In this document: in pieces, positions 56,339-64,000 of the stretch | Numbering within the stretch: position 1 is the first letter of the stretch | How the letters are laid out: each line of letters begins with the position of its first letter | Source of the DNA: Chloroflexota bacterium | Lineage (GTDB): Bacteria > Chloroflexota > Dehalococcoidia > Lucifugimonadales > UBA2962 | Length of the DNA: 64,000 bases | NCBI GenBank assembly: GCA_003228095.2 | Contig: QGNM01000003.1 | Coordinates: 24,266-88,265, forward strand | Direction: 5' to 3' | Position numbers and translations under genes: made by a program | Notes under the pieces: model-generated | Database searches by the model: none | Seen by the model: only the letters and a program-made list of their open reading frames with translations | What the model was told of the DNA's origin: nothing

Positions 56339-57406
56339 TTATTCCGCCATTTTCTCAAGTGAATCAAGGCTTAAATTGCTACTATCATTTGTTAAAGGTA
56401 AAAACTGAAGTAAGTTTCCGCCAACCTTTTCATCAATAATGTACTTTGTAACATTAGGCAGAATAGCCTCCATTGTTTCAAGGTACATTCTCTGGCGGGT
56501 AACATTCTTTGATTTATTGTATTCAGATAAAACAGACAGGAATCTAGCAGATTGTCCAGTAGCTTGTGCAATCCTCTCTACTCTATATGCTTCTGCAAGC
56601 TCTTTTACACGCTGTGCTTCACCTAGCGCTCTAGGTAATATGTCTGCCTCATACGCCTGTGCCAAATTTATAGTTCTCTCTTTATCTTCTCGAGCCCTAA
56701 CCACGTCATCAAATGCGTCTTGCACCTGTGTCGGAGGGCGGACATTTTGTAACTTTACTTCTGTAACGTTTATGCCAGTATCGTAATTATCGAGTAAAGA
56801 TTGAAGTAGTATTTTTGTTTCTGCTTGAACAGATTCTTTTTCGGTGGTTAGGACATCATCGATGTTACGTTGGCCAACCACTTGACGGAGAGACGATTCG
56901 GCTGCGCCTTTTAATATTACTGTGTCTGGATTTACAGATTTAAATAAGAATGCACCAACATCCTTAATGTTGTATTGAATCAGTAGTTGTACATCTACAA
57001 TATTGGTGTCACCACTTATCATTAAAGATTCAACTGGTATAGAAGTTTCGCCCCTAAAACCAAGTTCTAATCTTCTAATTTCATCTACTGCAACGACATT
57101 TAAAGTTCCGATGGGTGCAGGATAATACCAATGGAGCCCTGGGTTGGTTCCACCAATAAATGCTCCAGGGGATGAATCTGCTTGATATGTACCAAATGTT
57201 CTTACAGCCGCCTGTTCACCCGGCTGAACTGTATAGAATCCAGTGCTTATCCAAATTAAAGCTGCGACAGTGAATATTGCAAAAATTATAATTCCAGGCA
57301 GGCTACCTTTGGAAGGACCACCTGAACTACCAAACATAGATCGCAGTCTATTTGCGATATCGTCTAGGTTAATTTCTGGTTCGCTTTGTCTATTATTAGG
57401 GTTCAT
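56339..57406 (-). CDS. hflK: HflK-like membrane SPFH protein
   Basis: 355 aa. Glycine/serine-rich cytosolic start, transmembrane segment near residues 40-65 (IIIFAIFTVAALIWISTGFY), then an SPFH domain with TVQPGEQAAVRTFG and VTEVKLQNVRPPTQVQDAFDDV. Partner of HflC in the same operon. Confidence 0.93.
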   Translation of the reverse strand: MNPNNRQSEPEINLDDIANRLRSMFGSSGGPSKGSLPGIIIFAIFTVAALIWISTGFYTVQPGEQAAVRTFGTYQADSSPGAFIGGTNPGLHWYYPAPIGTLNVVAVDEIRRLELGFRGETSIPVESLMISGDTNIVDVQLLIQYNIKDVGAFLFKSVNPDTVILKGAAESSLRQVVGQRNIDDVLTTEKESVQAETKILLQSLLDNYDTGINVTEVKLQNVRPPTQVQDAFDDVVRAREDKERTINLAQAYEADILPRALGEAQRVKELAEAYRVERIAQATGQSARFLSVLSEYNKSKNVTRQRMYLETMEAILPNVTKYIIDEKVGGNLLQFLPLTNDSSNLSLDSLEKMAE

Positions 57407-57485
57407 TTAGGGTTTATTTGCTAAAAATAATTATTGGTAATTTTATTTAATAAAGATTTAGATACTACAATAACTTTAAATATAT

Positions 57486-58691
57486 CTACCGACAAATAAA
57501 TGGTATCACAGTTGAATCAGTATATGTGGTTTTTAAAGGAGGACCTTTTACATTAAGGTATGCTAGGGATTTCTTAAATTCTTGATAACTGGCGACTCGA
57601 GAAATCTCGTGTATAAACTCCTCCAGATTATCAAAGTAACTACGATATTGATTCACTTGTGGTCCTATAATGCTAATTGATGTCGGGCTGTCCGCATATG
57701 TGCCATAAAAAGCAAAGTAAGCTTGATTTAACTTTCTTATTGGATACCCATTTAAGGAAAAAAATAGTTGCCGATTGTCCATATAGCTTTCTGCTTTATC
57801 TATTTTGCCTTCTGCAAGCAGTCTTTCCGTATTTAATCTTGTCTCATTCATTTCATTTGAAAAATTAAACCCACTGGTTGATTTAGGTCCAGTATGCTTT
57901 ATTAATTTACACAAATCAGTTGGTTTATAGCTCTCTTTTAAAAGTAAGTTGAAGGCGCTAAACCCTATCTCTTTACCGACTATATTGGCCACAGTTTCGT
58001 TTAGTATCTGCATTTCGGGGCTTTTGAATATATTAAACCCTATTGGTTTAAAAAACAGAAACGTATGCACCCATTCATGAGCTGCAGTTTGTAAGCTCCA
58101 TATTATGTCATTTGTTTTGTTTACTATAACCGGATACGTCGCAATACCCCCAATGGGGATAACTAGAGATGACAAGTTTTTCTGGTCCAAAAGTTTATTT
58201 TCTATATTAACTGCTTGATGCAATGATAAATTTGAATTTAATAATACTTCATCACCTCTTTTGATTTCATCTCTAGGGGAGGTGACTAAGATGTTAGGTG
58301 CTGATTCAATGGTTATTAAGACGGGAGGAAAAACCATCCCGCCTAAATATGTCAACCCCTCGAACTTGATAGCATCACTGATTAAACTTTCAATACTTGC
58401 TTCGATGTCTAGCTGAGATAATTTATCTAAATTACTATGCTGCTTATTAAAATATCTATATATATTTTCTGACCGCTTATATTTAGAGTCATCATTCTGT
58501 TTGAATGATGACTGAATTTTGTAATACCATTTTTTTGGTAATCTACGCAATTCCCAATCTAGTATGCTGAAAAGGTGATCTTTGCCGAACTCTTGTGGGG
58601 GATTAAGCCTGTTCGTATCTGCAATAAGTAAGATCCCTATTAATATTGCTGCAGTTAGAGTCAATCGCAATAATTTAAAACGACGGTGCAT
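57486..58691 (-). CDS. Membrane-anchored HEXXH protein, putative zinc metalloprotease
   Basis: 401 aa. An N-terminal transmembrane helix (LTLTAAILIGILLIA near residue 10-25) anchors an extracytoplasmic domain. The zinc motif HEWVH (residues 205-209) is followed by NETVAN with E232 as likely third ligand, the gluzincin pattern. I do not recognise the family beyond that. No obvious propeptide or PDZ. It is 79 nt downstream from hflK on the same strand side but probably separately expressed. Substrate unknown. Confidence 0.78.
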   Translation of the reverse strand: MHRRFKLLRLTLTAAILIGILLIADTNRLNPPQEFGKDHLFSILDWELRRLPKKWYYKIQSSFKQNDDSKYKRSENIYRYFNKQHSNLDKLSQLDIEASIESLISDAIKFEGLTYLGGMVFPPVLITIESAPNILVTSPRDEIKRGDEVLLNSNLSLHQAVNIENKLLDQKNLSSLVIPIGGIATYPVIVNKTNDIIWSLQTAAHEWVHTFLFFKPIGFNIFKSPEMQILNETVANIVGKEIGFSAFNLLLKESYKPTDLCKLIKHTGPKSTSGFNFSNEMNETRLNTERLLAEGKIDKAESYMDNRQLFFSLNGYPIRKLNQAYFAFYGTYADSPTSISIIGPQVNQYRSYFDNLEEFIHEISRVASYQEFKKSLAYLNVKGPPLKTTYTDSTVIPFICR

Positions 58692-58830
58692 TAAACCCTA
58701 AACCTATATTTTCATAATATTTCTTAGATATACTCTGGACTGTTGTATGTGTATTAAATTAATGGTTATTAAAGTGTTTTTCATTTGGAATTGCTGGAAT
58801 CGGATGAAAAATAATGTTTATTGTATCGAT

Positions 58831-59532
58831 TTAACCTCGTCTATACAGAGAAAGAAATCTTGCCTCATAGTGTTTGAATAGACCCCACCGGTCTAACTCA
58901 GATTTAAGATCATCTCGATCTTCCATGGTAGATGCTGCACTGAACATTTTTTCAATTCGATCTATAGCAACTTTGGGCGCTCCTCCAAAACTTTTTTGAG
59001 GATTTAACATCCCTCTTGATGAAAATTCTTGAAGATTTGTTGTGGCAGAATTCGAAGTAAATTCATATATAAATTTCAGTAAAGCTACGTCCCACCACTC
59101 ATCTACTCCTACCATAACTACTGATAATTCCTGATCTTTTTTATCTAGATCATCAGCTATTTTGTGTGCTATTTCGGATGGCTCTCCTTTAACAATTTCA
59201 AAATTCTCAGGTACATTTTTATATCTATATAAAATACCTGGGTGCTGTGGACCCATATTCAAAGAAATCTGTTTAAGATATTCATAAGCCTCTGGCCTGA
59301 ACCCTTCCAAATTCATTGCGTAAGTAGGAGTTATAATGGTCGGTTTTTCAGCTATCACTCTGCCCTTCCTAACAACCCCTTCTTGCCCGCCCTGATCAAT
59401 CTCTCTATATATAGGCTCTGTGACTACATAATAAGCAATGTTTGTAACGCCAAATGTAGCTAATTTTTGTTTTGGGTATCGTACTATCCAAGTCTGTTCA
59501 ATAGCGCGTATCCAATCTTGTAGGTCTTCCAT
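58831..59532 (-). CDS. Conserved-looking soluble protein of unknown function
   Basis: About 233 aa from ATG 59532; the frame is open to TTG/ATG-like starts up to 59589. No signal peptide or membrane helix. The region NIAYYVVTEPIYREIDQGG looks like a beta-hairpin that may bind a nucleic acid or ligand. The central part has an acidic-aromatic stretch (VGVDEWWDVALLKFIYEFTSNS), and the C terminus is basic and helical (DDLKSELDRWGLFKHYEARFLSLYRR). I cannot assign a family. Confidence 0.72.
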   Translation of the reverse strand: MEDLQDWIRAIEQTWIVRYPKQKLATFGVTNIAYYVVTEPIYREIDQGGQEGVVRKGRVIAEKPTIITPTYAMNLEGFRPEAYEYLKQISLNMGPQHPGILYRYKNVPENFEIVKGEPSEIAHKIADDLDKKDQELSVVMVGVDEWWDVALLKFIYEFTSNSATTNLQEFSSRGMLNPQKSFGGAPKVAIDRIEKMFSAASTMEDRDDLKSELDRWGLFKHYEARFLSLYRRG

Positions 59533-59954
59533 ATATAAAATTATATATCTAACTTTGTCTATTTGGCTCAATATTGTGTTCAAAGGCAAGTAATAAACAT
59601 GTATATAAGCGTTGTTAAATCAACCTTACATCTAGAGGGTAATCATAGTTTAAAAACTAGAGGGAATATAATTAAGTCTCTGAGGGGGAAAGTTAAATTT
59701 AAATTAAATCTAACTAGATTGTATCTATTTCATGGGTTAGTCTTTAAGATGATTTTAAAGCTAATGATTTAAGTGTTAATTACGTATCTAATAGTGTTTA
59801 AAACAATCCTGAAGTTAACAATAGAATATTGGATTTTATTGACTCATTATCCAACGGTTATATGTAAATATACATACAAGTTGAAACGATAAGAAGACTC
59901 TGGTTAATTTGAATATTAAGCACTTAAATGATATTAATTTATGTTCAAGTCAAT
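59533..59954. other. Divergent intergenic region with a tRNA promoter
   Basis: Contains no credible protein gene (a 69-codon frame at 59563-59772 lacks a ribosome binding site and has poor composition). On the plus strand TTGAAT (59909-59914), a 17-nt spacer and TATTAA (59932-59937) form a reasonable promoter for the tRNA-Pro gene, with a start near 59944. Confidence 0.55.
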
Positions 59955-60031
59955 CGGGGTGTGGCGCAGCTTGGTAGCGCACCTGCATGGGGTGCAGGGG
60001 GTCGCCGGTTCAAGTCCGGCCACCCCGACCA
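59955..60031 (+). tRNA. tRNA-Pro (anticodon GGG), CCA encoded
   Basis: Acceptor CGGGGTG with CACCCCG, D arm GCGC/GCGC, anticodon stem CCTGC/GCAGG with loop ATGGGGT, T arm GCCGG-TTCAAGT-CCGGC. Discriminator A, then CCA at 60029-60031. 77 nt including CCA. Confidence 0.97.
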
Positions 60032-60096
60032 TGCATAATTCATCACAAACAAAAAAATATTAAGTAATATACCAGTAAGCTTATTTTGCTTAGTTA

Positions 60097-61608
60097 TTAA
60101 GTCAAAGTACTTGCTATACGCTCAGCAACCATTGCTACTGGTATATTAGTATTTCCTCTTGGAACATTAGGCATTATGGATGCATCAACTACATATAAAT
60201 TATCCATGCCGTGTACTTTACACATATTATCTACCACTGCTTTTGAATCAGAAACAGGACCCATCTTGCATGTTCCCACAGGATGATAGTAGTGGTATGC
60301 TGAGTCACGAATATCATTGAGAGAGACTACCTTAGAAGTTTCTAGTAGTTCGTCACCGATTAACTCGGAAAGCTCTTTTTGTTGTGATAATTCTCTGATA
60401 AGTTCTAACCCCTCCATTAAAACCGTAATATCTTTATCTCCGGGATCGTTTAAATATCCTTGATCGATTATTGGTAGTCCAAGTGGGTTGGCGCTGTTAA
60501 GGGATAAATATCCTCGTGATATAGGAGCCATATTAGCCGAATAAATTTCGCAATCCCATTTGCCGTTTATGTTCACAGTGGGCCAAGTCACTGGATATAC
60601 ATGTAAATCAAAACCTTCTTTGCAATTTTTACTACGGGTCTTAGCTATAGTCTGTTCGCTATATACGGTATTTCCGTTTTGCTTAAACTCGCCCATTAAG
60701 TTTGATAATAAATTAGTCCCCTCAAATTTTAAATTTATAGATGGATGATCATGTAGATTTTCACCGACGCCCGAGAGGTTTATATAGGGCTTAATTCCTA
60801 ACTCAGATAAACTTGATGCGCTACCAATTCCAGAGCGCATAAGAATACAGGGAGACTCATAAGTCCCTCCAGAAACAATTATTCTGTCAGCAGAAATATT
60901 AATACGCCTTTTATTTATAATGGTGTCGACTGAGGTTGCCTTGTTGCTATTTATATTGATTTTGTTGACTAATGCATCTGCCACAATCGTTAAATAACCG
61001 TTTTCTCGCACTGGATCCAGATATCCAAATGCTGCATTAAACCGTTCTCCGTTTAAGCTATTCACAGGGCAAATGTCGACTCCACGATCTTCATATAAAT
61101 CGTTTAAATTATTTGTTCGAGGTATGCCGATTTTTACTATTGAGTTGACACATGCTTGATGAAAGGGAGTAATTTCTGATTTCTTAAAATCTCGAACACC
61201 TAAGCCTTTATTTGCTTTACTGAAAAATGGCAACACCTCTTTTGTTGACCAGCCCTTATTTCCGTAAGATTCCCAAGTGTCATAATCAACATGACTGCCC
61301 CATATTGCAATACACCCATTATGAGAGGAGCAACCCCCGATTACCTTAGCTCTCTCTAGGTTATGGTTAGGTTTGCCATTTTGGCTTGAGCTCTTATACC
61401 CCCAATCATGAGTTTCTCCAATGACCGTCCCGTTAAGTAGGTCAGAGGGCCAATTTTTATCTTGAAATGAGCCATAATCTGGCCCTGCTTCTAATAAAAC
61501 TACTTTTTGATTTAAGCGGCTAGCTAGTCGACCGGCAATTATTGATCCGGCAGTTCCACCACCAATGACTAATGTGTCTGCGTGTTTAGGTATACTTGAC
61601 AATTCCAT
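60097..61608 (-). CDS. GMC-family FAD-dependent oxidoreductase (choline dehydrogenase-like)
   Basis: 503 aa. ADP-binding GGGTAGSIIAGRLA at the N terminus, GMC signature 1 around KVIGGCSSHNGCIA, signature 2 near GTYESPCILMRSGIG, and the C-terminal active-site region YHYYHPVGTCKMG with MPNVPRGNTNIPVAM. The H-x-C context fits alcohol/choline type enzymes, but the substrate is unknown. Start ATG at 61608. Divergent from the DAO-type oxidase at 61757. Confidence 0.93.
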   Translation of the reverse strand: MELSSIPKHADTLVIGGGTAGSIIAGRLASRLNQKVVLLEAGPDYGSFQDKNWPSDLLNGTVIGETHDWGYKSSSQNGKPNHNLERAKVIGGCSSHNGCIAIWGSHVDYDTWESYGNKGWSTKEVLPFFSKANKGLGVRDFKKSEITPFHQACVNSIVKIGIPRTNNLNDLYEDRGVDICPVNSLNGERFNAAFGYLDPVRENGYLTIVADALVNKININSNKATSVDTIINKRRINISADRIIVSGGTYESPCILMRSGIGSASSLSELGIKPYINLSGVGENLHDHPSINLKFEGTNLLSNLMGEFKQNGNTVYSEQTIAKTRSKNCKEGFDLHVYPVTWPTVNINGKWDCEIYSANMAPISRGYLSLNSANPLGLPIIDQGYLNDPGDKDITVLMEGLELIRELSQQKELSELIGDELLETSKVVSLNDIRDSAYHYYHPVGTCKMGPVSDSKAVVDNMCKVHGMDNLYVVDASIMPNVPRGNTNIPVAMVAERIASTLT

Positions 61609-61756
61609 AATTTACCTTTTTTATTTAAGTTGTAAAGAAATAATTCTAAAACTATGATTATGCAGGATATTGTTAAATTTAACATATTGATAGTGAATCG
61701 AAAAATAACCTATGTTAAATGTGATAGTTTATTTCCTAACTTAGGAGAAGGAATAG

Positions 61757-62878
61757 TTGAAGTCGTCTATTAATGTAGCTGTAATTGGTGGTGGCATCAT
61801 TGGGGCTTCCACAGCATTCCATCTTTCCCAGATGGGCGCGCGAGTGACAGTTTTTGAGAAGGAACAACCGGCATCTGGTGCTAGTGGACATTCCTTTGCA
61901 TGGATTAATTCTTTTAATAAATTTCCTCGATCCTACCATGAGCTTAATCATGACTCTGTAGAACGTTGGCCTCGTTTTGAAAGATTGTTAAATCAAGATA
62001 TTGGTTTGAAATGGGGAGGAAATGTTACTGTTGCGACTGATGCGACAAGCGGAAACATGCTTGCTCAAGATGTTAAACGATTACAAATCTGGGGCTATCC
62101 ATCTAAATTGATAACCAAGAAAGAACTGCTTCGGCTTGAACCGTCATTAAAAATACATAAAATCTCCTCTGCGGCGTATACCTGGTCAGAGGGACACGTA
62201 ATCACAGACAAAGTTATTCGCGCCTGTATGAGTAGCATTCTTTCAAATAGTGGAAAAGTATTGTTACAGACTCGAGTGGACTCTATTAGCCAAGATGTGT
62301 CAGGAGCTTCTGTAGTAGTTGGTAGGAAAATTTATAAATTTGATATGGTGGTAGTTGCTGCAGGCGTAAATACAAGTCAATTCTCTGAATCATGTGGGAT
62401 TAATTTGCCTCAACGTGTTAGCCCAGGAGTAGTCATTAAGACTAATCCTTTGCCTCAGATTCTAAAGTCATTGTCTGTACTACAGATTGTTAATAGTGAA
62501 GGCCAAATTAATCAAATACACTTTAGGCAAAGTACTGATGGGGTAGTTATGATTGGTACAGGTAGCCAAGAACATGAAACGACAGACGATTCGTTAGAGC
62601 ATGCTGAGAAATTGATAAATGAAACTTCTAGGTATATACCTGAATTGCAAAACGTCAGACCGATTAGAGTACCGGTTGGGTATCGCCCAATGCCAATGGA
62701 TGAACTTCCAGTTATAGGGTCCACTCCTAAAACACCTAATATTTATTTTCTGTTGATGCATAGTGGTGTGACATTAGCACCGATAGTAGGAGAACTAGCA
62801 TCAATGGAGATTGTAGGAAACCTCAAGGTAGAATGCTTGTCCGCTTTTAGACCTTCGAGATTCGGGCAGAAAAATTGA
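61757..62878 (+). CDS. FAD-dependent oxidoreductase of the DAO (glycine/D-amino acid oxidase) family
   Basis: 373 aa. It starts with the FAD motif AVIGGGIIGASTAFHLSQMG and VFEKEQPASGASGHS. Cofactor is probably non-covalent. PVGYRPMPMDELPVIG and the final HSGVTLAPIVGELAS are typical of DAO proteins. Start TTG at 61757 with AGGAG 10 nt upstream. Possible substrates are amino acids, sarcosine or similar; not resolved. Confidence 0.92.
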   Translation: MKSSINVAVIGGGIIGASTAFHLSQMGARVTVFEKEQPASGASGHSFAWINSFNKFPRSYHELNHDSVERWPRFERLLNQDIGLKWGGNVTVATDATSGNMLAQDVKRLQIWGYPSKLITKKELLRLEPSLKIHKISSAAYTWSEGHVITDKVIRACMSSILSNSGKVLLQTRVDSISQDVSGASVVVGRKIYKFDMVVVAAGVNTSQFSESCGINLPQRVSPGVVIKTNPLPQILKSLSVLQIVNSEGQINQIHFRQSTDGVVMIGTGSQEHETTDDSLEHAEKLINETSRYIPELQNVRPIRVPVGYRPMPMDELPVIGSTPKTPNIYFLLMHSGVTLAPIVGELASMEIVGNLKVECLSAFRPSRFGQKN

Positions 62879-63001
62879 TGATCCAATAATTGTCACGGTA
62901 TAAAAATGGTTTTAAATAGTCCAAAAAGAAGGATTATAAAGTGACGAATAGTTGGATAATCCGATCATAGTTATAGGTTTATCTGCAAAGGAGGTAATTT
63001 A

Positions 63002-63697
63002 ATGCGGCAATCAATATTCGTTTGGATTTCAGTTGTTATAGCAGGGTTTGTAGGACTTTCTTTATTTTTAACGATTTCTTCAGTTAATTTGTCAGAAAAC
63101 AATGTCGAGCAGCAATTGGCTTTGGCGAGCCAAAGTGCGGGAGAGGGAATACAAGTTCATGGGAACTGGGAAGTAGAAATATATGATCTAAATGGTGATT
63201 TGTTTGAAAGACGTGTTTTCCAGAATGATTTAACTACAGAAGCAAAGCCCATATTGATAGATTTTTTGAGAGCATCATGGCCTGAGACTCATGGAGTTAC
63301 GAAATGGGATCTGTTTGGCTACGGATATGAGATGAATGGAGTTCCGTATCAACCTTGGAATTCAGGAGATTTAGACGGGCTACTTCGTTATGATGAGAGC
63401 GAACTTGCTGAATCTGATGTCATAACTGTTTTCACGTCTAAGGATGATACTGGTGCTGATTGTGATAATACAACTGAGACTTCATCGGTTGGTGGGACTT
63501 TAATTATGCTTTCAATCTCATGCAGTTTTAATCAAGATGCCAATATAGGGTACTTTACAACATATTTCGAATATTATGTTTCGACTCCAATTGAGGATTT
63601 TAAATATAAGAAGTATCTTACATATAAGAGGCTAGACCCCATAATTGTTCTAGCTGGTCAAAAAGTTTCGGTCAACATGACCATTTCTTTCGAATAA
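63002..63697 (+). CDS. Secreted/anchored protein of unknown function
   Basis: 231 aa. Strong AAAGGAGGT 5-7 nt before ATG. An N-terminal hydrophobic segment (residues about 6-25) is a signal or anchor. The rest is beta-rich, with the start NWEVEIYDLNGDLFERRVFQNDL resembling the surface-structure domain seen in some archaeal/Chloroflexota pilin- or tail-like proteins, and ends with ILAGQKVSVNMTISF. Two cysteines could form a disulfide (C in GADCDN and ISCSFN). No confident family. Followed after 3 nt by another secreted gene. Confidence 0.72.
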   Translation: MRQSIFVWISVVIAGFVGLSLFLTISSVNLSENNVEQQLALASQSAGEGIQVHGNWEVEIYDLNGDLFERRVFQNDLTTEAKPILIDFLRASWPETHGVTKWDLFGYGYEMNGVPYQPWNSGDLDGLLRYDESELAESDVITVFTSKDDTGADCDNTTETSSVGGTLIMLSISCSFNQDANIGYFTTYFEYYVSTPIEDFKYKKYLTYKRLDPIIVLAGQKVSVNMTISFE

Positions 63698-63700
63698 ATA

Positions 63701-64000
63701 ATGATTAGACTTCTACTTTCACTATTTATATTTGCCTTGTTCTCACTTGTTTCAAATTCTGTAGTTTTTGCAGAGGAACCTGACATTGAGATCAACATAA
63801 ACGAGACAATCTCTGTAGGGGACACCGGAAATACTGAGAAAGAGTTCTTTAAAGAAGAAATTCAGGTCACTGAAGCTTTGATGCCAGACACTGATGTAAT
63901 CGAAGAGTCAATTGACTTAGTTGACGAGGTCGATGTGGAGGTTTTTGGCGAGCCGATTAAAGTTGAAACAGAGGTTAGTCTTGAATCAGACGAAAACACA
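63701..64000 (+). CDS. Secreted acidic protein, 3' part beyond window
   Basis: 100 codons from ATG 63701 to the edge. A typical signal peptide (MIRLLLSLFIFALFSLVSNS, likely cleaved at VFA-EE near residue 24) leads into a very Glu/Asp-rich region (for example VIEESIDLVDEVDVEVFGE) with little aromatic content. The stop is beyond the window. Starts 3 nt after the preceding secreted protein, so they are probably co-expressed. Function unknown; calcium-binding or surface spacer roles are possible. Confidence 0.75.
   Translation, partial: MIRLLLSLFIFALFSLVSNSVVFAEEPDIEININETISVGDTGNTEKEFFKEEIQVTEALMPDTDVIEESIDLVDEVDVEVFGEPIKVETEVSLESDENT

Noticed and set aside
59563-59772. 69-codon plus-strand frame between the unknown gene and tRNA-Pro
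   Set aside because: No ribosome binding site, basic low-complexity sequence and no similarity.

Overview
The window is an almost fully coding, AT-rich bacterial chromosome segment. GC looks roughly two-fifths by eye. It holds about 57 protein genes and two tRNA genes (Lys-CTT and Pro-GGG). Gene content suggests an aerobic, free-living member of the Chloroflexota, most like the marine SAR202 / Dehalococcoidia group. The clues are coenzyme F420 genes (cofC, cofD), a caa3-type oxidase, a Ycf45-like R3H ATPase, a threonyl-tRNA synthetase without the usual TGS domain, and several FAD/GMC oxidoreductases and N-acyl-D-amino-acid metabolism genes. This placement is inference from gene content, not from a marker tree. 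TTG and GTG starts are common. I see no transposon, prophage, integron or CRISPR array.

Layout. 1-13191 (minus): one long co-directional block. A sigma70-like promoter and a SAM-I riboswitch with its own terminator lead into an unknown 133-aa gene, then mtnP, a rhodanese, a PfkB kinase, ahcY and metK. This is a SAM/methylthioadenosine/SAH recycling operon under SAM control. A phosphohexomutase, a split polA, an unusual greA and a large FAD/Fe-S oxidase follow. 13298-17350 (plus): quinone oxidoreductase, oxalate-CoA-ligase-like enzyme and class III aminotransferase. 17425-20920: HtrA protease, a Holliday-junction-resolvase-like protein, cofC-cofD and tRNA-Lys. 21017-28989 (plus): haem A synthesis (ctaA, ctaB) and the complete aa3/caa3 oxidase locus with assembly factors. 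A strong promoter overlapped by a 9-bp inverted repeat precedes coxB. 28986-34812 (minus): thrS-infC-rpmI-rplT, D-aminoacylase and a 2-hydroxyacid dehydrogenase. 34934-36248 (plus): a DsbA-family gene whose catalytic cysteine codon is UGA, with a SECIS-like hairpin just downstream, followed by rnc. 36261-42644: glyA, then a FemAB-like protein, an MshA-like glycosyltransferase, an MshD-like double acetyltransferase, a PIG-L deacetylase and a CpsB-type phosphatase. 42703-59589 (mostly minus): housekeeping genes (tmk, R3H ATPase, pdxT-pdxS, gap, eno, recO, recR, ebfC, dnaX, ybeY, hflC-hflK), a membrane-anchored HEXXH protein and an unknown protein. 59955-64000: tRNA-Pro, GMC oxidoreductase, DAO-type oxidase and two secreted proteins of unknown function, the last cut by the window edge.

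The most notable observations are: (1) the candidate selenocysteine DsbA-family protein; (2) a polA interrupted exactly at an A6 tract where one extra base or a -1 slip restores a full-length Pol I; (3) an A AAA AAG slippery heptamer in the correct frame in dnaX, predicting a tau/gamma pair; (4) an infC whose ribosome binding site points to an AUA start; (5) the SAM-I riboswitch heading a recycling operon that begins with an unknown gene; (6) a GreA fused to an integrase-like N-terminal domain; (7) a candidate operator on the oxidase promoter.
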